From CAVSJO01 sp963728445 (GTDB lineage Bacteria > Gemmatimonadota > Gemmatimonadetes > Longimicrobiales > RSA9), in contig CAVSJO010000004.1 in assembly GCA_963728445.1 (NCBI GenBank), positions 310,001-374,000 of the forward strand: 64,000 bases of DNA, in the 5' to 3' direction. This document shows positions 26,317-33,411 of the stretch, one piece after another. Within the stretch, counting starts at the first letter, position 1. Each line of letters begins with the position of its first letter. A program made the position numbers and the translations under genes. The notes under the pieces were generated by a model that was not told where the DNA came from, ran no database searches, and saw nothing but the letters and a program-made list of their open reading frames with translations.

Positions 26317-27245
26317 GCGGCCTTCCTCCACGCCCGCAGCCGCGCGCTCCGGGCCCTCGGATTCGCCGCGACTTCCTCCTCCGTCGGCCGCTTCGGCTTC
26401 CGCGTCAGCGTCTCCCCCAGCGCCCGGCCCCGACAACGGCATACCGGCAGACCCGGCGGGCACACGCACTCACGGCTCCATTCCCGGAACGCATTCTTCA
26501 CGCGGCGGTCCTCCAGCGAGTGATACGAGAGCACCACCATCACGCCGGCGTCCGCCAGGCGTTCCCGCAGCGTTTCCAGCGCCCGGTCCAGCTGGTCCAT
26601 CTCCTCGTTCACCGCGATCCGAACCGCCTGGAAGATCCTCGCCCGATCCTGCACGTCCACCCGCGGACCCAGCGCCCGGCTCATCGCCGCCACCAGATCG
26701 TCGCTCATCCGCAGCGGGGCCTCGCTCCGCATCCGCACCACCTCACGCGCCAGGCGCCGCGACCGCCGCTCCTCTCCGTACTCGTAGAACACGCGCGCCA
26801 GCTCCTCTTCCGGGAGCTCGTTCAGGAGGTCCGCGGCCGTCGGCCGGTCGCCCCCGCCCATCCGCATGTCCAGGGAGATGCCCGGTCGGAAGGAGAAGCC
26901 TCGGGCGTCGCTGTCGATCTGGCGGGAGGAAACACCGAGGTCGAGGAGCGCGCCCGCGAGCGGCTCGCCGATCCGCTCGGCTGCTTCCGCGAAGCCGCTC
27001 GCCTCCAGCTCCACGCGCTCTCCGAACCGCGCCAGCCGCTCTCTCGCCACCTTCAGCGCCTCCGGGTCCCGGTCTGCCCCGATCAGTCGTACGTCTGGAT
27101 CCGCTTCGAGAATCGCCTCCGCGTGCCCTCCGCCCCCCACCGTTCCGTCGAAGTACAACCCGCCCCGCGTCGGCTCCAGCCAGTCCAGCACTTCCCGCAG
27201 CATCACCGGGACGTGGTAGACGAACTCCCCTTCTCCTTCGCTCAC
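26313..27245 (-). CDS. rsmH: 16S rRNA (cytosine(1402)-N4)-methyltransferase
   Basis: SAM-dependent methyltransferase that modifies C1402 in the ribosomal P site; 310 aa. HVPVMLREVLDWL opens the conserved region, FDGTVGGGGHAEAIL is the SAM loop, and LLDLGVSSRQIDSDARGFSF, RRSRRLAREVVRM and VLSYHSLEDRRVKNAFREW are family signatures. The GTG at 27245 overlaps the mraZ stop (GTGA). C-terminal Cys pairs (CVCPPGLPVCRCR) are typical of the family. Confidence 0.97.
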   Translation of the reverse strand: MSEGEGEFVYHVPVMLREVLDWLEPTRGGLYFDGTVGGGGHAEAILEADPDVRLIGADRDPEALKVARERLARFGERVELEASGFAEAAERIGEPLAGALLDLGVSSRQIDSDARGFSFRPGISLDMRMGGGDRPTAADLLNELPEEELARVFYEYGEERRSRRLAREVVRMRSEAPLRMSDDLVAAMSRALGPRVDVQDRARIFQAVRIAVNEEMDQLDRALETLRERLADAGVMVVLSYHSLEDRRVKNAFREWSRECVCPPGLPVCRCRGRALGETLTRKPKRPTEEEVAANPRARSARLRAWRKAA

Positions 27246-27670
27246 CGGAAGATCTGCGGGGCGAAACGCTCGAACTCGCCCGCGCCTTCCGTCACCTCCT
27301 CCGCGAACAGACCCGGGTTCCAGATCTCGACCCGGTCGATCGCCCCCACCAGCAGCGCCTCGCCCTCCAGCTTTGCCGCTTCCTGCAGCTTCGACGGGAT
27401 CAGGATCCGCCCCTGCCCGTCCGGCGAGACCTCCACCGCATTCGCCAGGAGCGACAGCACGAACCGCCTTGCCTCCGGCTGGTGCCGCACCAGCTCCTTC
27501 AGCCGCTCCTCCACACCCGCCCACTCCGTCTCCGGATACAGCGCCAGCGAGGGCTCGTACGCCTGGATGAGCACGAAACGCTGATCGCCCGCCTCGCGCC
27601 GAAACGCGGCGGGCAGGCTCACGCGGCCCTTGCCATCGAGTTGATAGACGTAGCTCCCCAGAAACTTCAC
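27242..27670 (-). CDS. mraZ: Transcriptional regulator MraZ
   Basis: Ring-forming, SpoVT/AbrB-like DNA-binding protein that represses its own dcw operon; 142 aa. Two copies of the fold are visible: FLGSYVYQLDGKGRVSLPAAFR near the start and ANAVEVSPDGQGRILIPSKLQEAA in the middle, each with the DxxGRxxxP motif. The GTG at 27670 precedes the first repeat directly; a longer upstream reading has no family similarity. It has only a weak ribosome site. Three TGGGG boxes in the leader upstream fit autoregulation. Confidence 0.95.
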   Translation of the reverse strand: MKFLGSYVYQLDGKGRVSLPAAFRREAGDQRFVLIQAYEPSLALYPETEWAGVEERLKELVRHQPEARRFVLSLLANAVEVSPDGQGRILIPSKLQEAAKLEGEALLVGAIDRVEIWNPGLFAEEVTEGAGEFERFAPQIFR

Positions 27671-27708
27671 GGTGCGGCGCCCCCGGTCGTCCGCAGACTT
27701 GCCCCGGC

Positions 27709-27734
27709 CCCCACCCTTCCCCACTTCTCCCCAC
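27709..27734 (-). promoter_or_regulatory. Probable MraZ operator: three TGGGG boxes
   Basis: On the minus strand GTGGGG occurs three times (box cores at 27709-27713, 27719-27723 and 27729-27733) with an exact 10-base period, just upstream of mraZ and just downstream of the predicted -10 box. E. coli MraZ is known to bind TGGGN repeats separated by five bases, which is this geometry. The match is by eye; binding is inferred. Confidence 0.7.
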
Positions 27735-27746
27735 CTTGCGCCACAC

Positions 27747-27775
27747 AAGGTAGACGGCGCCCCACGGCGCGTCAA
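27747..27775 (-). promoter_or_regulatory. Predicted promoter of the dcw cluster
   Basis: Minus-strand TTGACG (27770-27775) is separated by 17 bases from TACCTT (27747-27752), a good -35 and a weak -10 for sigma70. Transcription would start near 27740, placing the MraZ boxes in the first 40 bases of the leader, 70 bases before the mraZ start. Confidence 0.5.
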
Positions 27776-27815
27776 GGGTTGTGACAGCGGGGGTGGGACG
27801 GCGGGGACAGCTGGT

Positions 27816-28038
27816 ACTGCGGGAGGACTTCGGGCGGGTACTTCGGGCGAGTGCTGCGGGCGAGTACGGCGGGCGATGGACTGCGGGTTGATACTGCGGG
27901 TTGATACTGCGGGTGTGGACTGCGGGCGAGTATCTTCGGGCGAGTACTTCGGGCGAGTACGGCGGGCGAGTACTTCGGGCGAGAGCTGCGGGCGGGTATT
28001 TCGGGCGAGAGCTGCGGGCGAGTACGGCGGGTGAGTAC
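27816..28038. repeat. 13-bp tandem repeat array A, about 17 copies
   Basis: Degenerate direct repeats with a 13-base period and plus-strand consensus GCGGGCGAGTACT (variants include GCGGGTTGATACT and TCGGGCGAGTACT), with an occasional 14-base unit. The array starts about 40 bases upstream of the predicted mraZ promoter. It has no unique spacers, so it is a minisatellite and not a CRISPR. Thirteen is not a multiple of three, so the open frames across it are by-products. Its unit matches that of array B (29979-30222) in 10 of 13 positions when one array is reverse-complemented. Confidence 0.9.
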
Positions 28039-28149
28039 CTGGTGATCAGCGGCTTGTCTTCGGAAGCCGGCAGGCACGGCGGACCGGCCGCCTGGGATTG
28101 GTCGAGGAGACGCGGCCGGCCGAGGATCGGTGGCCATTCGGCACGATGG
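28039..28149. other. Gap between repeat array A and the IS256 remnant
   Basis: About 110 bases without a gene, repeat unit or recognisable site. It forms the outer left boundary of the mobile-element remnant. Confidence 0.5.
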
Positions 28150-28462
28150 CAGCGAGTGTCCTAAGTGTGTAAATGGCCGCTTCGTTCACAGCGGTACTCG
28201 GCCCTGGGAATGCGACCGAGAAGTGGTAGAGCGCGGGCGGCCACTCACGAATCGGCATGCTCCAGCGCTCCTGAGCTTTCATCAGGGCCAGGTAGATCGA
28301 TTCGATCGCGTTCGTGGTGTAGATGACGCGCCGGATCTCGGGAGGAAAGCCGAAGAAGGTGATCGGGTTGGCCAGTGGGTCCGCCACAGCTGGCTGATAA
28401 GGGGCGTCACCGCATCCCAGTCTTCGCTGAATGAGTCGAGCGCCTGCTCTGCGGCCTCTACA

Positions 28463-28472
28463 CTCGGAGCCG
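28463..28472. repeat. Left target-site duplication of the inner IS
   Basis: CTCGGAGCCG, repeated at 29793-29802 directly outside the other end of the element. One copy fits the original reading frame of the interrupted transposase remnant. IS256 elements usually duplicate 8-9 bases, so the true duplication may be slightly shorter. Confidence 0.85.
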
Positions 28473-28501
28473 GGAGTGTGCGGAAAACTGTGTAAATGGC
28501 C
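28473..28501. repeat. Left terminal inverted repeat of the inner IS
   Basis: The 29-base end begins GGAGTGTGCG and finishes CTGTGTAAATGGCC. The right end (29764-29792), reverse-complemented, shares GG, TGTGCG and CTGTGTAAATGGCC and differs only at bases 3-4 and in a five-base core. Confidence 0.88.
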
Positions 28502-28532
28502 ATGATGCTGATCTACTCCAAGGAGAGGTAAC

Positions 28533-29756
28533 ATGGCCGAAAAGTGCGAGCAGGACGTAAACGCGATGCTGGACCGGCTGCTTGAGGGAAAGCGGCCCGA
28601 GGAGGTGGTGGGCCAGGGTGGTCTGCTGGAGGATCTGACGAAGCGGCTGTTGGAGCGTGCTCTGGAGGGCGAGCTCACCGGGCACCTGGGTTATGAGAAG
28701 CACGCGACGGAGGGCCGCAACGGCGGCAATTCGCGCAACGGACACAGCCGAAAGCGGGTGAAGACGGACGCCGGCGAGGTGGAGATCGAGATTCCCCGTG
28801 ACCGGCAGGGCACCTTCGAGCCCAAGTTGGTGCCCAAGGGCCAGCGGCGACTGCCTGGCTTCGACGAGAAGGTGATTGCCCTCTACGCCCGGGGAATGAC
28901 GACCCGCGAGATGCAGGGGCACCTGAAGGAGGTCTACAAGGTCGAGGTGTCGCCGAGCCTGATCTCGACGGTGACCGAGGCCGTGCTGGACGACGTGAAG
29001 GCGTGGCAGAGTCGGCCGCTGGAGCCCCTCTACCCGATCGTGTACCTGGACGCGATCCACGTGAAGATGCGCACTGCGGGCCACGTCCAGACGCAGGCGG
29101 TCTATCTTGCGCTGGCGCTCACGCTGGAAGGCGAGAAAGAGCTGCTCGGGCTGTGGGTGGGCGAGGCCGAGGGAGCGAAGTTCTGGCTGAGCGTCCTGAC
29201 CGAGCTCAAGAACCGGGGCGTGCAGGACATGCTGATCGCGTCGGTCGACGGGCTCGCCGGCTTTCCCGAGGCGATCGAGAGCGTGTTCCCGAAGACGCAG
29301 GTGCAGCTCTGCATCGTACACATGGTGCGCGGCTCGCTACGCTACGTGTCCTGGAAGGAGCGCAAGGCGGTGGGCCGCGACTTGCGAACGATCTATCGGG
29401 CCCCGACGCTGGAGGCGGCCGAAGCGGCGCTCGCGGCCTTTGAGGAGCGCTGGGATGCCCGCTTCCCGATGATCGCGCGGAAATGGCGGGCCAACTGGCA
29501 CAATATCACGCCGTTCTTCGACTACCCGCCCGAGATCCGCAAGGTGATGTATACGACGAACGCGATCGAGGCGATGAACTCACAGCTCCGGAAGGTGACG
29601 AAGAAGCGGGGGGCGTTTCCGAATCCCGAGGCCGTGAGGAAGGTGCTTTACCTCGCAATCATGAAGGCGAGTGAACGCTGGACCCGGCCCGTGCAGGACT
29701 GGGCTGCTGCGCTGAACCACTTCGCGCTGGTATTTCCGGACCGCGTGCCGGCGTGA
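28533..29756 (+). CDS. IS256-family transposase
   Basis: DDE-type transposase of 407 aa that moves the surrounding 1.3-kb element. The catalytic residues are D173 (VYLDAIHVKMR), D239 (IASVDGLAGFPEA) and E346 (YTTNAIEAMNSQLRK), with the family C-x2-H at 260-263 between D2 and E. The N-terminal part (EDLTKRLLERALEGELTGHLGY, RNGHSRKRV) is the DNA-binding region. AAGGAGAGG precedes the ATG at 28533. No frameshift or stop is seen, so it looks functional. Confidence 0.95.
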   Translation: MAEKCEQDVNAMLDRLLEGKRPEEVVGQGGLLEDLTKRLLERALEGELTGHLGYEKHATEGRNGGNSRNGHSRKRVKTDAGEVEIEIPRDRQGTFEPKLVPKGQRRLPGFDEKVIALYARGMTTREMQGHLKEVYKVEVSPSLISTVTEAVLDDVKAWQSRPLEPLYPIVYLDAIHVKMRTAGHVQTQAVYLALALTLEGEKELLGLWVGEAEGAKFWLSVLTELKNRGVQDMLIASVDGLAGFPEAIESVFPKTQVQLCIVHMVRGSLRYVSWKERKAVGRDLRTIYRAPTLEAAEAALAAFEERWDARFPMIARKWRANWHNITPFFDYPPEIRKVMYTTNAIEAMNSQLRKVTKKRGAFPNPEAVRKVLYLAIMKASERWTRPVQDWAAALNHFALVFPDRVPA

Positions 29757-29763
29757 TGAACCC

Positions 29764-29792
29764 GGCCATTTACACAGAAAATCGCACAGGCC
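29764..29792. repeat. Right terminal inverted repeat of the inner IS
   Basis: GGCCATTTACACAG followed by five variable bases, CGCACA and GGCC; complementary to the left end at 28473-28501 over 22 or more of 29 positions. It starts seven bases after the transposase stop. Confidence 0.88.
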
Positions 29793-29802
29793 CTCGGAGC
29801 CG
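29793..29802. repeat. Right target-site duplication of the inner IS
   Basis: Second copy of CTCGGAGCCG, identical to 28463-28472, directly outside the right end of the element. Confidence 0.85.
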
Positions 29803-29978
29803 TGTAGATCCTGCGCAGATCGCGAGCCTCCAGGATCTCCTCTAGATTCCTGCGCTCGAGCAGATCGTTGAGAAGCTGGTCGACTTTTGACTTCGGATCC
29901 TTCGCCATGGTCCCTCCACCCGTAGGAGTTCTTCACCATGGCCATTTACACCCTTTTCCGCACGCTCCCCGGGGGCGT

Positions 29979-30222
29979 TCCTCCCCCGCTGTCCTCCCCC
30001 GCTGTCCTCCCCCGCCGTTCTCGCCCGCATGTCGCCCGCTGTCCTCTCCCGCTGTCCTCTCCCGCTGTCCTCTCCCGCTGTCCTCTCCCGCTGTCCTCTC
30101 CCGCTGTCCTCCCCCGCTGTCCTCCCCCGCTGTCCTCCCCCGCTGTCCTCCCCCGCTGTCCTCCCCCGCTGTCCTCCCCCGCCGTCCTCCCCCGCTGTCC
30201 TCTCCCGCCGTCCTCCGCCCGC
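29979..30222. repeat. 13-bp tandem repeat array B, about 19 copies
   Basis: Near-perfect direct repeats of TGTCCTCYCCCGC with a 13-base period; the 14 units from 30040 to 30222 are almost identical, and the first few are more degenerate. On the minus strand the unit reads GCGGGRGAGGACA, matching array A (GCGGGCGAGTACT) at 10 of 13 positions. The homogeneous core suggests recent expansion. It begins 11 bases outside the right end of the IS remnant and ends 84 bases before the lipid-kinase start. Confidence 0.93.
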
Positions 30223-30306
30223 CGTGAGCCGGGCTTCTGCACGCCCCGCCGTCCCAAGCCCGCTTCTTGCAAACGCGCGGCAGCGAACCCCGAGCAGTGG
30301 AGGGCC

Positions 30307-31185
30307 GTGAGGATCGCGCTGATCATGCACCCGCGACCGGAGGAGTCGCGAGTGGAGGAGTTCCGGGATGCCGCCGTGAGGCTGCGGGAGGAGGGTCATC
30401 ACGTGCGGCCGCGGCTGACGTTCGAGGCGGGCGACGCCGCGCGGTTCGCGGCGTCGGCGGCCCGGGCGCGTTTCGACCTGGTAGTGGCTGCGGGGGGAGA
30501 CGGCACGATCAACGAGGTGGTGAACGGGCTGCGGCGCTCACGCTGGCAGCCGCGCCTGGGGGTGGTGCCGACGGGGACGGCCAACGACTTCGCCACGGGA
30601 CTCGGGGTTCCGGAGGACATCGTGGAAGCGCTGCGCGTCGCCGTGGGCGGGAGACCCCGGGCGGTGGACGTCGCGCGCGTGAACCGGCGCTGCTTCATCA
30701 ACGTGTCCACGGGTGGGTTCGGCGCCGACACGGCGGACGAGGCGTCCACGGGTACGAAGCGGGTACTCGGCTCGTGGGCCTACCTGGTCACCGGTGCAAA
30801 GGAGTTCGTGGAGATGAAGACGGCCGCGGCGCGCTTCGTGGCGGACGGGGCCACGCTGCACGACGGGCCATTCCTTCTCTTCGCGGTGGGGAACGCCCGG
30901 CAGACGGGAGGCGGCAGCTTCCTGACGCCTCGGGCCGAGCAGGGCGACGGCCGGCTGGACGTGCTGGTAGTCCCCGAGATGTCCCGTGTCGACTTCCTGG
31001 CCCTTCTTCCCGACCTGCGAGCGGGTACCCACCTGCAGAGCCGCGACGTGATCTACGGTCAGGCGCGCCGGCTCGACGTGACGTCGGACGAAGAGCTGAA
31101 GGTCAACGCCGACGGCGAGCCGCTTCGGGCGCGGCGTCTGCGCTACCTCCTCGAGGACCGGCCGCTCACGGTGATGGTTCCGTAG
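30307..31185 (+). CDS. YegS/diacylglycerol kinase-type lipid kinase
   Basis: Predicted cytoplasmic or membrane-peripheral lipid kinase that phosphorylates diacylglycerol, sphingosine-like or related lipids with ATP; 292 aa. The GTG at 30307 (VRIALIMHP) has GGAGG five bases upstream; reading further upstream only enters the tandem repeat. The catalytic domain shows VVAAGGDGTINEVVNGL and GVVPTGTANDFATGLGVP, the two DAGK signatures, and the C-terminal domain contains VNADGEPLRARRL. It stands alone on this strand and faces a hairpin terminator. Confidence 0.92.
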   Translation: MRIALIMHPRPEESRVEEFRDAAVRLREEGHHVRPRLTFEAGDAARFAASAARARFDLVVAAGGDGTINEVVNGLRRSRWQPRLGVVPTGTANDFATGLGVPEDIVEALRVAVGGRPRAVDVARVNRRCFINVSTGGFGADTADEASTGTKRVLGSWAYLVTGAKEFVEMKTAAARFVADGATLHDGPFLLFAVGNARQTGGGSFLTPRAEQGDGRLDVLVVPEMSRVDFLALLPDLRAGTHLQSRDVIYGQARRLDVTSDEELKVNADGEPLRARRLRYLLEDRPLTVMVP

Positions 31186-31265
31186 GCGGTCGTCCCGGCA
31201 ACGGTACGGGCGCGGGCGCGGGCGCTCGCACAGGCGCACGCACAGGCACGGGCACACGCACAAAA

Positions 31266-31291
31266 AAGGCGGGCCGTTTCCGGCCCGCCTT
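31266..31291 (-). terminator. Rho-independent terminator of the exported TPR gene
   Basis: A perfect nine-base stem GGCGGGCCG/CGGCCCGCC (31268-31276 and 31281-31289) with the loop TTTC. On the minus strand it is followed by six T residues (the AAAAAA at 31262-31267), so it ends transcription of the gene at 31322-33088. A weak TT on the other side could also stop the convergent lipid-kinase transcript. Confidence 0.85.
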
Positions 31292-31321
31292 CTCCGTCCC
31301 TCAACGGAACCTGCGCGGAGG

Positions 31322-33088
31322 CTACTTGCCGCGCTTGATCAGCAGCTGCTGGATGTCGATGTACTGGTTGGTGGCGTCGATCAGCTTCGCCAGCGGGACG
31401 GACGCCTGCGTCTTGGCGTAGGCGTTCGCCTCGGGAGTCGAGAAGTACTTGAGCGCCTCCTGGAACATGGGCAGCGCCTTCTTCGCGGCGGCCGCGGTCT
31501 GCGGCTCCTGGACCGCCTTGGCCTGCTCGAAGAGGTCATAGGCGGTGAAGAAGTTGGCCATGCCCTTCGTGCGCTCGGTCGTGGCGTAATCGCGGGCCAG
31601 AGCGAAGTAGGCCAGGGCGGCGTCCTTCGCGCCCTTCTGGTACTTGTCCTTGTAGCCCGTGATGAAGGCGACGCTGGCGAGCTGATCGCTCAGCGCGTCC
31701 TTCTGGGCGCCGTCGACGTTGCCCAGCGCCTTCTGGAAGAGGGTCTTCGCACGTCCGAGCTGGCCCGACTGGACGACCCACTGGGCCTCGAGGGCGTAGG
31801 CGTTGCCGCTGCCGACAGTGGGGTCGATGGAGAGGGCCTTGTCCATGGTGGTCAGGGCCGCGTCCAGGTTGCCCGCCTGCTGCTGGGCCATCGCGTAGGT
31901 GTAGAGCAGATCCGCGTCGTCCGGCTTCGTCGCGACGATCTTCTTGCCCAGGTCGACCGCTTCCTGCGTGCGGTTCAGCTTGGTCATCACGGCGACCATG
32001 TTGCGGAGCATCTGCGTGTCGGCGGAGTCGCCCTTGGCCTCGAAGACCTTCTGGTAGGCGTCCATCGCCGTGTTGTAGAGCTCCATGGAGTGGGCCGTGT
32101 CCGGCGCCTCTCCGTTCGCGCCCTGCTGCCGGGCGTTCTCGGCCGCGGCCAGCGCGAAGTGGCCGACGTACTCGAGGAGGTTCAGGTTCGTCGAGTCGCC
32201 CGTGGTCCCCTCCTGGGCCAGGCGCAGGGCGCCCTCCGGGTCGCCGGCGTTGCTCAGGTCGGTGGCGACCTTGAGCCGCACGTCCACGTTGTCCGGGTTG
32301 AGCTGCAGGTAGTCACGGAAGTACTTCCGAGCCTGCTCCTGCCGGTTGACCTTGGCCGCCACGACTCCCGCCGTGAGAAGCGCGTCCTGGTTGGCCGGAT
32401 TCAGGTCGAGGACCTTCTCCAGCGAAGCCAGCGCCTGGGTCAGGGAATCCATGCCCATCAGGGCCCGGGCACGGCCGTACAGGGCCGAGACCGACTTCGG
32501 ATTGATCGCCGACGCCTTGTCGCACGTCTCCAGGGCCGAGCCGAACTGGGAGCTCTGCAGGTAGTCGTAGCAGAACGCCACCATCCGCAGCTGCCCCACG
32601 TAGTCCTTGAACTTCGTGAAGATCTGCTGGGCGGCCTGCTTCGCATCGCCCTGCTGGAACGACGGGATCTCGAACTCGCCGCCCTCCTTGGAACTGACCA
32701 CCTTCTCGGTGATCTGCTTGTCGGGTGTGTACGACCCACACGCGACGAGCTCCACCTGCATCTGGATCGCGAGCTGGCGAGCCTTGATGCAGTCGAGGTC
32801 GTCGTCCTTCAGGTCGTACTTCTTGAGAGCCTTCTTGAGATCGCCCTTGTCCACCGGCTGGTGGGTGTCCATGTCTTCGATGAGCTTCTTCAGCTCCTTG
32901 GCCACGTCCTCGCCGAACCCCTTGTCCGCACCGTTCTGCGGCTGGAGGTTGGCGACGAGCACGCGGAACCGGCCGCCCGCCTGCTGCTGCTGCGCGGCCA
33001 CGGGGCCCGCCGCGAGCAGGCCGCCGAGGGCCACGACCATGGCCGCCGGGACGACTCGCTGCAGGCGCTGGGTCAGCGTGTGCTTCAT
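31322..33088 (-). CDS. Exported TPR protein
   Basis: A 588-aa secreted protein of unknown function. The ATG at 33088 (GGAG ten bases upstream) starts a signal peptide, LQRVVPAAMVVALGGLLAAGPVAAQ. Residues 40-180 form a domain with FRVLVANLQPQNGADKGFGEDVAKELKKLIED and CGSYTPDKQITEKVV, reminiscent of the periplasmic N-domain of TolB-like proteins. From about 190 onward at least six TPR units follow (ALETCDKASAINPKSVSALYGRA, ALASLEKVLDLNPANQDAL, AVDLGKKIVATKPDDADLLYTYA). Codon use and GC match the neighbours. It is probably a periplasmic or outer-membrane assembly scaffold; that role is inferred. Confidence 0.85.
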   Translation of the reverse strand: MKHTLTQRLQRVVPAAMVVALGGLLAAGPVAAQQQQAGGRFRVLVANLQPQNGADKGFGEDVAKELKKLIEDMDTHQPVDKGDLKKALKKYDLKDDDLDCIKARQLAIQMQVELVACGSYTPDKQITEKVVSSKEGGEFEIPSFQQGDAKQAAQQIFTKFKDYVGQLRMVAFCYDYLQSSQFGSALETCDKASAINPKSVSALYGRARALMGMDSLTQALASLEKVLDLNPANQDALLTAGVVAAKVNRQEQARKYFRDYLQLNPDNVDVRLKVATDLSNAGDPEGALRLAQEGTTGDSTNLNLLEYVGHFALAAAENARQQGANGEAPDTAHSMELYNTAMDAYQKVFEAKGDSADTQMLRNMVAVMTKLNRTQEAVDLGKKIVATKPDDADLLYTYAMAQQQAGNLDAALTTMDKALSIDPTVGSGNAYALEAQWVVQSGQLGRAKTLFQKALGNVDGAQKDALSDQLASVAFITGYKDKYQKGAKDAALAYFALARDYATTERTKGMANFFTAYDLFEQAKAVQEPQTAAAAKKALPMFQEALKYFSTPEANAYAKTQASVPLAKLIDATNQYIDIQQLLIKRGK

Positions 33089-33411
33089 CTGAGCGGTTCT
33101 CCGTGTTGAGGGACCAACGGAACGGCCGCCTCGCGACCTTCCGCAATTCTGTCTAACCCCAAGGTGCGCATATGTTTCCAGCGACCGGGGCCATACCCGT
33201 GAGCGCCGACTCGGCGGCGGCGGAGAGAACTGGCGAGGGGTGAAGCCGCAACTATACGCCTGCCTCGGATACCCCGCAAGTGCGCCTGCGGACGCAGGCG
33301 TCCACGTCTCCGCGGCGGTGTCGTCGCCGCCCGTAGCAAGAAAAGTGCTACTGTCCGTTCTGAGCGCGTATACCGGTCGCGCCCCCGGGAGTTCCCCGGT
33401 TCCGACGAACG
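33089..33411. other. Intergenic region between two minus-strand genes
   Basis: A 323-base gap with no coding potential. It contains a perfect 8-bp palindrome pair CGCCTGCG/CGCAGGCG (33283-33300) and a 6-bp stem GTAGCA/TGCTAC around an A/G-rich loop (33333-33351), about 60 bases beyond the octahaem cytochrome stop. Either might help end its transcript, but neither has a proper T-run. No clear -35/-10 pair for the TPR gene is seen. Confidence 0.5.

Larger units (their letters stand above)
28473..29792 (+). mobile_element. Complete IS256-family insertion sequence, 1320 bp
   Basis: One intact transposase gene bounded by 29-base imperfect inverted repeats and a direct target duplication (CTCGGAGCCG). 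Size, ends and coding content are all typical of IS256. It is inserted into an older, degenerate relative whose reading frame is restored when the element is removed, so the order of the two insertions can be read directly. Because the transposase is uninterrupted, the element may still be mobile. Confidence 0.92.
28193..29908 (-). pseudogene. Broken IS256-family transposase, split by the inner IS
   Basis: On the minus strand, MAKDPKSKVDQLLNDLL and NLEEILEARDLRRIYTAP (from 29908) stop at the inner IS. The frame resumes beyond it as SVEAAEQALDSFSEDWDA. Removing the IS and one target copy rejoins them exactly as RIYTAPSVEAAEQ, matching RTIYRAPTLEAAEA of the intact transposase. About 250 residues between the N-terminus and RDLRRIYTAP are missing. 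A frameshift after LISQLW leads to ITFFGFPPEIRRVIYTTNAIES, and about 25 further residues are deleted before the family C-terminus IYLALMKAQERWS. It cannot encode an active transposase. Confidence 0.85.
28150..29968 (-). mobile_element. Deletion derivative of an IS256-family element, interrupted by a second IS
   Basis: Remnant of a distinct IS256-family element read on the minus strand. Its two ends carry the inner inverted-repeat core GTGTAAATGGCC (ending at 28178 on the left, starting at 29940 on the right); the outer bases are less similar. It holds only the N-terminal 28 or so codons of a transposase joined to the C-terminal part. With the inserted element and one target copy removed it is about 490 bp long, so it resembles a short non-autonomous derivative. 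The outer limits are set by comparison with the 29-bp ends of the inner element and could be off by several bases. Confidence 0.75.

Noticed and set aside
27816..30222. Tandem arrays as possible CRISPRs
   Set aside because: Units are 13 bases, directly adjacent, with no unique spacers, and no cas genes are present. They are minisatellites.
27772..30326. Long open frames across the repeat arrays, encoding 13-residue repeats rich in Pro/Ser or Gly/Arg/Glu
   Set aside because: Three 13-base units give 39 bases, so all frames stay open by arithmetic. There is no ribosome site, domain or codon bias to support translation.
31187..31261. GC-rich GGGCGCGGGC/CACAGGCACG stretch as a repeat element
   Set aside because: Short, irregular low-complexity sequence between convergent genes with no consistent unit.
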